From NCBI GenBank assembly GCA_944989445.1, contig CALYLW010000177.1, forward strand, positions 558,556-622,555: a stretch of 64,000 bases of DNA, read 5' to 3'. The notes under the pieces are model-generated. The model ran no database searches and had not been told where the DNA came from. It was given only the letters and a program-made list of their open reading frames with translations. Positions 48,401-58,345 of this stretch are shown here, in pieces. This DNA is from Ampullaceana balthica (taxonomy: Eukaryota > Mollusca > Gastropoda > Lymnaeidae). Position 1 is the first letter of the stretch; each line of letters starts with the position of its first letter. Both the position numbers and the translations under genes were made by a program.

Positions 48401-51400
48401 AACTAGACTTAGCTTATCATAAATGTAAATATAGTATGATAGTATAGTAAGCAATGATTAACTATTTAACTAGACTTAGCTTATCATAAATGTAAAAAGT
48501 CGAAACCGCTTATGTCGACGGCGTTGGGGTATGAAAAATGGCGTCGACATAACCGATGATCGAGATAAAGGAAAATCAATATGGCGGCAAAATATTAACA
48601 TGTGCTTGAAATTTCTTTATGTACATGATTAATTAGTTAGCGTTAATTAGTGATGGGATGATTTATCGGAATCGTATCGGAACCCTAATATTTCTTCACT
48701 CTTTCCTAAGTCTAAGGTTGTAATTAATGTAATGACCGTTCGTTTTTAAGGACCGTTTAAAATTTAAATATAACTATAACCATGGTTCCCACTCAGGAAA
48801 ACGGGAAAAAGTCGGGAATTCTTAAAAATAAATTCTCGGCCTTGAAAGTCGGGAAAAGTTATGACTAATCGGGAATTTATATATATATATATATATACAT
48901 ATATATACACATGTATCTATATTTATGCCGAAGTAAAGGACTTTGATTACGTCTCTGTCATGTTTCGATTCCATTTATTTAATGAAAAATAAGTTACCAG
49001 TTTATAATTGTCTGCGCATGCGCTAAAAGGTTAAAGTTTACGCTTCGCCGTGTCACAGTCGCGTTTGCGAATTTAAAATACAAATAACAAATCAATATGG
49101 TTATTTTAAGTTTAATGCTCTTTGATGTATATATATTTATGCCGAAGTAAAGGACTTTGATAACGTCTCTGTCATGTTTCGATTCCATTTAATAATTTTA
49201 AAAAAAGTTACCAGTTTATAATTGTCTGCGCATGCGTTAAAAGGTCAAAGTCAAAGTTTTCGCCTCGCGTCGTCCCATGGCGCGTGTCACAGCCGATCGC
49301 GTTTGCAATGCCCGTCGAATCAGCAAATAAAAAAAAATAAACATATCAATATGGTAATTTTAAGTTTAATGCTTTTGACGTGCAGGATATCTGTTACTAT
49401 CAGAACGCTCTCGAATTTCCTCAGTCAATCAAACTTGTAATATAAATAAAACTATTTGGCCTGACCTTGTGGCCTTGACCGTTGATCACAGCACGCTGTG
49501 GGCTGTGTGTACTGACACAGTACTGTGTTAATCAGTTTCATCGTCACGCGCGTGTTAGTGTCACAGTCACTTATCTTACTGGTAACAAAGCAACAACAAC
49601 AAACTTTTAAAAGAATAATAATTTATTAATTTTTTTATTTAATTATATAAAAACCACCGTCGATTCTCGATACAAACTTTATTTTCAACCGACGAAAATC
49701 GAGTTAAGTTGCAAATTTGGCCCTCTTTTGTGCTCGAGATACTAGGTTTCGGCGACATAAAAGAATCGACATTACCGATGAGAAAATGCTAAGACAAAGA
49801 GAGAATTTGGCGGTTCCAATAAAAAACGTCGACATAATAGGGTGGTCGATATAACCGAGCTCGAGATAAGTGGGTTCGACTGTATAGTATGTTTTCAAGG
49901 ACACAAAAGTGTTTGCATTATGGCAATGGCCACGTCTCATTACTCAGTATGACCATTTTAGCATAAAGCCATTATGTTCTATACACTTCACCATTCATTT
50001 ATTCTGTTCAAACAGGTTTAGGGTTTAAATTGTTTTGTTAGTATTTAAAAAAAATATATATTAATTTTTTTCGTTCCCATTCGATTTATTAATTTGATAA
50101 AAAATTTGTTTGTTTTTAACAAATTACTTTTCAGATCAATGTTATTCATATTATTTACTGTCATCTTGTCTTTGGGGTAGGGTACTTTGTTCAATATTAC
50201 ATTACTTTACAGGGAATTGGTTCCTTTTGTTTCATCTTACTTCAAATAATTGCACAAAAATTGTGTTCATGTCTACCGTTTATTGTCAGGAAAGATATAG
50301 AAGTATATCAAATCATGTTTTGTTATCAAAAGAACAGCACCCATTTGGTTTCTAGTTTATATTCTCATGATTCTTTGTGCTTAGTTTATTACCTTACCAA
50401 AACAGTTCCAGAAACCAGTCTGATACAGTTTCTAGCTGAATGGGTGGTAGAGATAACATCAGTTGGACAATGTCTTGTCTACATTCTGATAAACAAATAT
50501 GTTATTTGGTTTGGAATCATTGGAATGGCAAATGCTTACAAATTATTTATAGAGATTTGATTTGATATTTTTTGAATGATAGGCTAAAGTCCTTTAATAG
50601 TTCACAAACCTTTGACATTTTTGAGAGTCTATTTCAAATTCTTAATACATGTTCTGCTAGCTGTGGTGTATTATCATTTTTATTAAGAGTCATTGATTAT
50701 TTGATAAGAAATCAATTTTAGGATATTATAAGATGTTTGATTAGGATTCATAAAAATAAAAACTGTTAAGATATTATATTGGAAGTTTAATTGGAAGTGC
50801 TGTTGAACTCTTAAGACCGTCATAATTCCTACTTAACTTTCAGTTTGCTGAGTTAGAAATTGTTCCCTGCCGTTATTGCTTTTAACACCTGCTACCTGTA
50901 ATCTCTATTGTATTCCAGTTTTTCTTGGCTCAGCAGTTTTTAAGCTTTTAAGGGGGATAATACTATTTGCCTAAGAATTACCCCCCCCCCAAACCATTGA
51001 TCTGTAAAGTAGTAGCTAACAGGCAGTATAAAAAATCAAATTGTTGCTTATGGTTTGTAAGAGATATGAATATATTTGTTTTTCTTCATCTTTTTAAAAT
51101 GTAGAAATCATTCTTTAGTCTTTAGTGGTGAAAGGGTTAATATATTATCTGTTTTTTTGGGGGCTAAAATGGTTGTTGATCTCTTAACATTTTTGTTGTT
51201 GTTATTGTGAAATCTTCTTTTCAAAGAGTTGGGTAGCTGTTATGTTGTTATTGTGAAATCTTGACTTGAATACAGGGACTGACATTGCCCTTGGTTCCAG
51301 TGACTGATTTCAGCAGCCAAAATAGAGCATTGGTTTTATTTACTGATGCCTGTCAACAACATCCTTCTTAAGCGTGGCTACACTTAGGAATAATGTGGGC

Positions 51401-54400
51401 GCTGGGGTGTGTGTGTTGTGATAAATGTTTTATGGATGAGGGGCCACAGAATCACTGAAAGAGAAATACTTGTATCTGTGAAACATCTCACTTTAACATA
51501 GAGGGTAAAATGTCAAAAGTACACACATTAACATACAGGGTTAAATTTAAAAAATATACACATTTTCATAGATGGATAAATGTCAATAGTACACAAATTA
51601 ACAGATATGGAAACATTGACTGTTCTTTTCTACTGTGATTGTATAAATCCACAAAGAAAGACAAAACATAAATCCCAAATTTTCTGAGCAGAAAAAAATC
51701 TTGATTACATCAACAAGCCTACAAGATCTGTTTGATCTCATCTTAGCTTCCTTCAATGATTTTTGTCATTACTGATCAAAATCTTTGAAAATATTTTCAG
51801 TTGTTCATCAAATTTGGTGTATCAAATATCTTGTTAATATTAACATTAAAAATATAACCATGATCAAACTTGTGAGTATTAAAAACAACAATACTGGAAA
51901 AACATGAATTAAAATCTAACCGGCTAACAATGTCATGTTGCATTCTGTTTTTAAAGCCCAGTTACCCAAGCCTTTCTGTTTTGTAAGCAAATCACATGAA
52001 AGGGCTAACCTTAACTGATATTCTATCTCCAAGGACTTGAATCCTGATCTATTTTATGCTGCCCCCTGGTCCCATGGAACACTGGGTTTCCTTGTGTCGG
52101 CTGAGATCATGATCGTTCCGGCCAAGAAGTATGTCAAGATGGAGTACCATCCAGTGCACAGCCAGCAGGAGTTGGTCAAGCTCTTCATGGACAAGAAAAC
52201 CTACACCAACAATCAGTTTGTCGAGGCCCTTGTCTACTCTAACACTGAGTCTGTCTTCATGGCTGGTAATATGACCGATGATGCTGAGCCTGATAAGGTA
52301 ACTTTATATTTCAAAACTGACCAGAGTAACTCCATTAGTTAAATCATTGAAACAAACACTAGAGCAGTGCTTCTCAAAGTGGTGGTCTGCGGACCGGTGC
52401 CGGTCCGTGGGCCATCCGCTGCCGGTCCGCAGATGTTCTAAAAAAAAAGGACAGAAAAAATTGTTAGTGCAGGGAAAATAGTGCACCGGTCCCTGGTGCA
52501 ATGGAAAAAATTCCTGCCGGTCCGCCATACTAAAAAGTTTGAGAAGCACTGCACTAGAGGATAGAAGAATAAAAAGAGCAAAGTAGCTATAATGCATATG
52601 CAATTCTAACTTGGAAATACAACACAAAGATAATCTAACTAGGGGCAAGTACCCGGCTTTTCCCGGGTTTAAATTAAGGTTTTCTGTAGAAGAGTACAAA
52701 ACTGTTTATTTGCATGCAATAAAAGGGTACATTTAATTTAAAGCAATGTGATAAACAAAATTATTGGCAGTTCCATTTGGAGTGTGTACAAAAAGATTTC
52801 CCTCTTTGCCAACTCTGGAGCAGGCTACATACAACTGTTCATGAGAAAAGCATGGTGTCTGCAAGTCTATACCAGCAATCCCAAGAGACTGAGTGATAAT
52901 TTATATTATTTTTGTACCTGTTACCATTGCCAAATGATACTTAACAACCACCCAAAGTTTCATGCTTCTACCTACACGTGAAATAGGATAATTTTTTATA
53001 GAGCTCATATAAGGAAAAAACTACATTTTGGGCCCCCGGCCCCCAGTATCTTATATATATATGGATCGAAACCTGTTTAAGAACCTTTCTCATGTCATTG
53101 TGTGTATGTGTACCAAATTTCACGTTATTTGGTTGTCTGGATCTTGAGTTATTAGGGAACAGACAGACAGACAACAAATGCGTCTTATATGTATAGAGAT
53201 ACAACCCTCTTGACATATGGATAAAAGTACTATTCTTATTCTGTATGCAAGAACAAACACATACAAACCCTGTTCTTTCCGTCCCGAAGTCTGACATGGT
53301 ATGGGTTTTCAGGAAACCAAGAAAACCAATACGCTATCAATATTAAAAACTCTAATAAAAATGCAAGACTAGACATAAACCATGGATAAGCATAGGTCGC
53401 AATAATCTTCTGTATAGAATGAGTATCTGTAACAATAAGATAAGAAGATCAAACACTAATATTCAAATAAAAACAAGAAAAAAATTGATCAAGTCATTGA
53501 CAAAGAGACATTACATTTTATTTTAAAAGTAATTCTTTTTTTTTATCCTTTTTCCCCCGTTTTTTTTTCGTATTTTAAATATATATTATTTTGTTTGACC
53601 TTATAAATATATTTAATACCAATTCATCTGCATTTAATGAGTTTTACATTTGTAGAGCACACTTTTCTAAGCTGTACTTATTAATTTATGTGTCAAAAAT
53701 TAAATTAAATTTTTCCAGATAAATTGTATTGGTAACTATTGGAAACCTTGGTTCTACAAACATGTGGAAAGTTTCCTACGGTCTGGCCCTGCTGTTGAGT
53801 ATATCCCATTGAGGCATTATTATCACAGGCACACCAGAAGTATATTTTGGATGTTGGAGGTAAGTTATGAACAAATTGCTAATGACTTTCACTGTGGTTA
53901 ATTGAATTATGAAAATATTATCCACAGGGATGAAATTTAACTTCATCTCTAATAGCTGCACAAGAAGCTTACGTAAAGTAATAAATGTTAACCGACTAAA
54001 GATCAACTTGCATCTGTCATTATTCAGAATAAAGCAGGGTGTCCACCAAAGTCGGATTTTAGTCAGATAAAAATTTTGTGGTCGGATAAGTCGAATTTTG
54101 GTCGGATAAACGATCCTCGGTCGGATAAACAAAATCTCGGTAGGATAAACGTTCCTCGGTCGGATAAACGATATAAATAAATGAATGACGAAGCTCACGT
54201 TGCACATTGTTTTGGTTTGGAAATACCAATAGTTCGCAGCGGTATAAAAACTGTTGTTTACCTATGACAGAGTCCCCTGTCCATATCGATATGAGATTTA
54301 ACGTAATACAATTCTGTATGTTACTTTGTGAGGCTGAACTAAAGCAAACCTTTATCGATATTAACATCCTACGACCACCTATGGCGCCGAATTTCTTGAT

Positions 54401-57400
54401 TTTTATTCATCATTCAATCACAAACTCATTCATTGTTAAAACATCTTACCTAGCATACTGTGAATATTGTGCACATTCTGATTTAAACGGACTTTACCTT
54501 GGAATTAATTAATGTCATCTACATTTTTTTTACATTCTACGATTTCAATCTGAAGCATGTGAAAATGATTTAAATTTAATGGTTAAATAATTGGATTAAT
54601 ATCATTTTTTGTGTGCTGTGTACGGAAATCGTAAGTTGTTGACCTGGTTTAGTTTTAGGTAGATATATCTATAGTTTTATTTTTTTTTAAATGTGTGTTT
54701 TAAAACAAAAGTCGAAAACTAAACTTATGCAAACAAATTACAGATATTAAACAAAATAATTCTCGTTAAAGATAGTATTACGCACACTAGGTGCACTGTG
54801 ATTGAAACAGATAGAAATTGTGAAATTACTTACGCTTAGCCATAGTATAGATCTAGTAACCGCGTAATAGTAATTAGTGTAATATACTAGATCTAGATAT
54901 TCATATTAGGATTTTGGTTAAAAATATATCATGATCTGAGTAAATAATAGATATCTATCCCCAACTATTAAAGTATTGTAAAAGTTTTTAATGGGGGATA
55001 CTTTTAAGTTAAGGCAGATATAGATCTATGTTTGACAGCAAAATAGCTAGTCTAGATTCTAAGTAAGGGGAAGAGAGAAAAAAAAATGACCATTCGATTC
55101 AAAACTTTGACAAGGCCCTGTATCTTTATAAATCAACATATTTTCTTAAAAACGACCATAAAACGTCAAGAAAAGTATGAAGATTCATTCCAGTTATTAA
55201 TTTAATTTTGTTATATCTCCAAAAAAATTATGGGAGCAGTGTTAACTACGATTTTTGTGCTTATTGTTTAGCTGCTTTAGCAGCAGTCGCCATTTTGTCT
55301 GCTTGAAGTCAATAGATCTCTCTAATCTAGTATTTTGTGAAAATTAAAAACGAAAAAAACCTTAGCCTTAGGCTTAGCCTAGCCAAGTCTAAAATCTAGA
55401 TCTAGTTCAGTTAATTTCTTTTAAAATACTTAAACAGTCACGGTATGCCAAAGTCACAACTATTAAAGCAACTATTTAAATAGGTTAAGATCTAGATTCT
55501 GTTTCAAATCAAAGCTTATTTTTTATGATTAAATAGATTAAAAATCAGTCCTGTTCAGTGTTGAAAATTATGTGCTAAACATATTGAAATCTAGATTCTA
55601 GTCTAGTTAAATGGTTACAATTTAAAGTGTGTTAACTAACATTTTTTAGGGTAGGCTGCAGTAGGCAAATTCTTGACTAAAGTCTTAAGACTAGTTTACT
55701 TTTTGTCAGTTTAATTTTGTTCCTTACTTCACTATCCAGATATTGACAATTTGTATACTATTACAAAAAACACTATCAATCCCATCAACATGGGAAAATG
55801 TTATTTTAATTCAGACTGGTTAAAAGACACTTCTTACTCTGAGTGGCTTGAACAACTAAGTGAAAATCGTGAAAAGTTCAAGTGCAAGTACTGTGGTCAA
55901 GCTTACCTTATAGGATCGTCAGGCATAAAAGCCTTGAACACCCATATGTCTTCACAAAAGCACATGCAGGCCAGGGCAAGTCATCGTGGTAGACGGTCAA
56001 TGCTTAGTTTTGCAACAAAATCAACACCTCCATCATCTCTGAATCAGACTGCCACTTCAACTACATCTAATCCAACTTCAACTACAACTAAACAGCCAAC
56101 TCTTAAAGTTGCAGATACTCTAAAAGCAGAGGTTAGGTGGAAAATGCACCTAGTTTCTAGCCACTCCAGTGCTCGAAGCTCAGACGACATAGGCAGTATT
56201 TTTCAACATATGTTTCCTGACTCAGATATAGCCAAACAGTTTAAATTTTTACTTGTCGAATATATACTTTTACTTGTCGGTTGGATGGTAGGATTTTTTG
56301 GTGGCTGGTAGGATTTTTTCGGACCAGATTTGGGTGGACACCCTGTAAAGTCAATACTTTGGAAGTTATTTTAAATGACTTGTATGACTGAATTATTGGA
56401 AGGTTTTAATTATTTTTGTGGTCTTGTCAGTTACTTTTTGTGTGTGTAACACCATTGTGTTTTTTTTCATCTTCCATATTCTTAGTGTTGTTCTTGTTTC
56501 CCTAGGACATCATTCCATTTGGTAACAATCCTATCTTCCGAGCTCTCTTTGGTTGGATGGTGCCTCCAAAAGTCTCCCTGCTCAAGTTGACCCAAGGGGA
56601 GACCATCAAGAACATGTATGAGAAATACCAGGTTATCCAAGACATGCTGGTTCCAATGAAAGATCTTGGCAAGAGCTTGGATGTGTTTGACACAGAGCTC
56701 AATGTAAGGCATCTATTATTTGATCTTTTTATTTAAGTTTTTAAAATATTTTCAAAATTATTTTTAAACAATATAAAATACTGTTAAAGTACAGGTATAA
56801 TAAATAGAGGTAAAAAAGGATTTTTAAAAACCATGTTTTTATAAGTGGACTAAAAAGAAGAAAATAATTTAAAACTTTTAAGTTGAAGTACGTCTCTTTC
56901 ATATGTCTGAAAACGTTGGGCGGTGTTTGGTATAAAAATAATTAATAACACGGTGATTGGTCACAGGGTGAACTCATGGATGTCAACAATAGCAGACGGA
57001 TACATATTATGCTATATAGAGATAAACTAAAAAATGCATTAATTTAAGTACGATACATTCGATCGATCTGAAATTTTGATACAATGCATTGTCATCCAAG
57101 ATCTATCTGTGGTAAAATTTTGAGATCTATGGGACCATCAGAAGTGGCTTAATTTTAAGTTGGAAAATTTGAAACAATGCGCACAGACAGGATGAAAGCA
57201 AGTTAATAAAAACGTGGTTAAATAGAAGGTGCTTTTGAAACTAAAGGCATATTTAGTGACTCAAACTGTTACGTATTAAATATTTTTTTTATAATTCATT
57301 TAAGGTTTTCTCTCATGCTAATTTATAATTAAAAGATATACACATAGCTCAATTTATATGAATATTTTCCTCAGCTTTATCCATTATGGATCTGTCCTTT

Positions 57401-57553
57401 CAAGCTGTTTAACCAGCCAGGTTTGGTCCACCCGAAAGATAGCCAAGATGAAATGTATGTCGATATTGGAGCTTACGGCACACCCAAAAACCCAGGATTC
57501 TCCACCATACCGTCCACACGCAGACTTGAAGATTTTGTGGCTAAAACTAATGG
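42195..57553 (+). CDS. DHCR24: DHCR24, delta(24)-sterol reductase, eight exons, 3' incomplete
   Basis: Reduces the C24 double bond of desmosterol or lanosterol-type intermediates using FAD and NADPH in cholesterol synthesis, as an ER-membrane protein in known orthologues. Exons: 42195-42437, 44899-45054, 45485-45590, 46133-46251, 52034-52297, 53719-53859, 56506-56703, 57375-57553. They join in frame to about 469 codons; vertebrate DHCR24 has about 516, so a final exon with about 50 codons is missing beyond the window. The N-terminus has a hydrophobic membrane anchor ([15 protein letters not shown]) followed by [15 protein letters not shown]. The FAD-binding PCMH-type domain spans exons 2-5 ([50 protein letters not shown]). 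The C-terminal part has [25 protein letters not shown] and [18 protein letters not shown]. All visible introns have GT-AG ends. Repeats fill most introns. Confidence 0.96.
42829..42902 (+). repeat. 74-nt imperfect hairpin in DHCR24 intron 1
   Basis: gacaacttgacaggatgttg pairs with caacatcccatcgagttgtc and pairing continues inward to a 4-6 base loop, about 31 of 37 positions paired. A third copy of the arm lies at 43051-43086 (catgtcataacgctagcaac), so this may be a repeat palindrome rather than an RNA gene. Confidence 0.6.
43700..44108 (+). pseudogene. CR1-like LINE RT fragment in DHCR24 intron 1
   Basis: Decayed copy of the LINE segment at 14975-15340 (caaaaagacgtagatgaatt, cattcatggaaaagaacta, ccaccaaagaaa). 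It stops at ctagaac, where a cattgcttctcaaa MITE-like end begins. Confidence 0.8.
44144..44307. repeat. Fold-back element with perfect 30-bp inverted arms
   Basis: caagtactttgatttaatat plus gactaaaaac at 44144-44173 is exactly complementary to 44278-44307. The 104-bp loop has no ORF. Probably a small MITE; lies in DHCR24 intron 1. Confidence 0.85.
44330..44790. repeat. Interspersed repeat, also at 56800-57225
   Basis: Contains cattcgatcgatctgaaatt, aatgcattgtcatc, gatctatctgtggtaaaatt and acagacagg, all in the same order as in DHCR24 intron 7. Termini resemble gaggtaaaaaaggattttta / agttaataaaaacgtgg. Family not identified. Confidence 0.75.
44899..45054 (+). CDS. DHCR24: DHCR24 exon 2 (codons 82-133)
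   Basis: Acceptor ttattatcaag precedes [20 protein letters not shown]; ends ILEVDTTRK before GTAAAG. Phase 0 on both sides. Matches the MCTGRPGW...INLMDILEVDT region at the start of the flavin domain. Confidence 0.94.
45485..45590 (+). CDS. DHCR24: DHCR24 exon 3
   Basis: Acceptor catttcaag; encodes [19 protein letters not shown] and [14 protein letters not shown], leaving one base of a Gly codon before GTGGGT. Core flavin-binding region, nearly identical to vertebrates. Confidence 0.95.
45938..46112. repeat. 30-bp tandem repeat in DHCR24 intron 3
   Basis: About five to six copies of cattgattcattgggtaaac plus tcttcccttt just upstream of exon 4. Because 30 is divisible by three it gives a spurious repetitive ORF. 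Confidence 0.93.
46133..46251 (+). CDS. DHCR24: DHCR24 exon 4
   Basis: Acceptor tctaaag; completes the split Gly and reads [20 protein letters not shown] then [18 protein letters not shown], ending before GTATGA in phase 0. Confidence 0.95.
46545..47911. mobile_element. TIR element copy 1, TA-flanked, DHCR24 intron 4
   Basis: Ends cagtcgaaaccgcttatgtc and its inverted partner gataagtgggttcgactg are flanked by TA on both sides, as for Tc1/mariner (Tigger/pogo-like) elements. Inside, a segment of about 140 bp (tatttatgccgaagtaaagg, ctgcgcatgcg) occurs twice. No transposase ORF. Confidence 0.82.
48497..49882. mobile_element. TIR element copy 2, same orientation, DHCR24 intron 4
   Basis: Almost identical to copy 1 along its whole length, with a few small indels. 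The left TA and first base are altered (gtaaaaagtcgaaacc), while the right TA is intact. It sits in the second member of a local duplication of about 80 bp (48375-48496). Confidence 0.82.
49883..52033. other. Remainder of DHCR24 intron 4, nothing recognised
   Basis: AT-rich, non-repetitive by eye apart from loosely repeated words near 51490-51610 (aca tag agg gta aaa tgt type). ORFs at 50110-50560 lack any domain. Confidence 0.45.
52034..52297 (+). CDS. DHCR24: DHCR24 exon 5
   Basis: Acceptor ctccaag; 88 codons from [20 protein letters not shown] to MTDDAEPDK before GTAACT. Preceded by a 5.8 kb intron and followed about 13 bases later by a LINE fragment. Confidence 0.95.
52365..52551. mobile_element. 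hAT-type MITE with exact 8-bp duplication cactagag
   Basis: Inverted ends cagtgcttctcaaag and tttgagaagcactg, flanked by cactagag at 52357-52364 and 52552-52559. The LINE copy at 24473 has a single acactagagg, the empty site. Internal ggtccg words are typical of this hAT-derived family. Confidence 0.93.
52639..53197 (-). mobile_element. Helitron with helicase C-terminal coding remnant
   Basis: On the minus strand it begins TCTCTATACATATAAGACGC after A and ends cccgggaaaagccgggtact then tgccccTAG preceded by C (CTAG), followed by T. The last coding part reads [20 protein letters not shown] then [14 protein letters not shown] and a stop, the conserved C-terminus of Helitron Rep/Pif1-like helicases (52740-52890). 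Internally it also carries one copy of the gggcccccggcccc / aagtttcatgcttctac unit found in the Helitrons at 17.5-22.7 kb, linking the two families. Strongly deleted, 559 bp. Confidence 0.92.
53719..53859 (+). CDS. DHCR24: DHCR24 exon 6
   Basis: Acceptor ttttccag; 47 codons including [17 protein letters not shown] and [20 protein letters not shown], donor GTAAGT. Phase 0 both sides. Confidence 0.95.
54035..56345 (+). mobile_element. 2.3 kb TIR element with 5-bp duplication, DHCR24 intron 6
   Basis: Inverted ends cagggtgtccaccaaa and tttgggtggacaccctg, flanked by identical taaag (54030-54034 and 56346-56350). The left subterminal region has several gtcggataaacg words, the right has ggtaggatttttt words. 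It carries the zinc-finger ORF at 55790-56260. A hAT subtype with 5-bp duplications is the best guess; superfamily uncertain. Confidence 0.72.
55790..56260 (+). pseudogene. Transposon-borne zinc-finger ORF, C-terminally truncated
   Basis: From [13 protein letters not shown] an uninterrupted frame runs about 157 codons: a C-x2-C-x17-H-x5-H finger ([10 protein letters not shown]...[11 protein letters not shown]), a Ser/Thr-rich linker, then [20 protein letters not shown] and [16 protein letters not shown]. There the frame enters the element's terminal region and ends at 56311. The layout resembles the N-terminus of transposase-like zinc-finger proteins; the catalytic part is deleted. Absence of stops in the retained part suggests a fairly young copy. 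Confidence 0.6.
56506..56703 (+). CDS. DHCR24: DHCR24 exon 7
   Basis: Acceptor tttccctag; 66 codons from [20 protein letters not shown] to [10 protein letters not shown], donor GTAAGG. Confidence 0.95.
56800..57225. repeat. Interspersed repeat in DHCR24 intron 7
   Basis: Second copy of the 44330-44790 repeat (ctgaaattttgatacaatgc, gatctatctgtggtaaaatt), somewhat shorter, same orientation in its right part. Confidence 0.75.
57375..57553 (+). CDS. DHCR24: DHCR24 exon 8
   Basis: Acceptor ttcctcag; [20 protein letters not shown], then [17 protein letters not shown] and [11 protein letters not shown], ending two bases into a Gly codon before GTGAGT. The following intron holds the 58-bp minisatellite and runs off the window. 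Confidence 0.94.
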
Positions 57554-58008
57554 GTGAGTATTTATTTGACTATAACAAGGTCTTTAATTAATCAAATGTA
57601 GAGGGTATTTTCATTACTTGATTGAGCATCAGATTCTAACAGTTTTAATATAAAGTAGTGACTTCAATTTATTATAGGGGTATACCAGATTTAGGCTCCG
57701 GTTCCAGCAAATCCGGAATCTGGCTATTTTTACAAATCTGGCTCCGACAGTATTTTACTTCACAAATCCTACCAAATCTGGAATCTGGCCTCTTTTAAAA
57801 TGTTCTGGTCGGATTCGACCTCATAAATCTGACCAAATTCGGCTCCAGACGGATTTAAAAAATTTGAATCTGATCAAGTTTAAATTATGTCGTGTAAGAA
57901 ATATATTATTGAATTAAATATTTGTCTCTGCGTCACAACAAAGGAAGTTCCTAAACTAATTATTCTATAAAATTCTTAGCTCAAAATCAAAATTTCTTCA
58001 TTCTTTTT

Positions 58009-58135
58009 TTTTATGACTAAATTACTCATGAATCATTTTATTTTATGACTAAATTACTCATGAATCATTTTATTTTATGACTAAATTACTCATGAATCAT
58101 TTTATTTTATGACTAAATTACTCATGAATCATGTT
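58009..58135. repeat. 32-bp tandem repeat, four copies
   Basis: ttatgactaaattactcatg plus aatcattttatt repeated with perfect register, just after DHCR24 exon 8. Confidence 0.93.
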
Positions 58136-58345
58136 TATGAAAGGATCATTTGTTGGAATTTTCTTTTATGGGGTGACAAATGAGTATGTCATCAGAGGTG
58201 TATGCAATCTAAAAGATGGCCTCTGTATGAGCTCTCAGGCCTACGTTTAGTAGATATTCTTTTTGTACATTTCTGCTCTAAATTCAATTATTATCATTTA
58301 AGTTTTCTTTATAAATTTACAGCCCTTTTGTTTTATGAAATGTTG

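Larger units (their letters stand above)
52311..53446 (+). pseudogene. CR1-like LINE 3' fragment in DHCR24 intron 5, with two insertions
   Basis: aaaactgaccagagtaactc through a taagataag tail aligns to 24430-24825. It is interrupted by a hAT-type MITE (52365-52551) and a Helitron (52639-53197). It begins about 13 bases after the exon 5 donor. Confidence 0.9.

Noticed and set aside
50110..50560. Two overlapping ORFs of 81 and 99 codons in DHCR24 intron 4
   Set aside because: No domain, no repeat match, Cys/Leu/Phe-rich composition typical of AT-rich intron frames.
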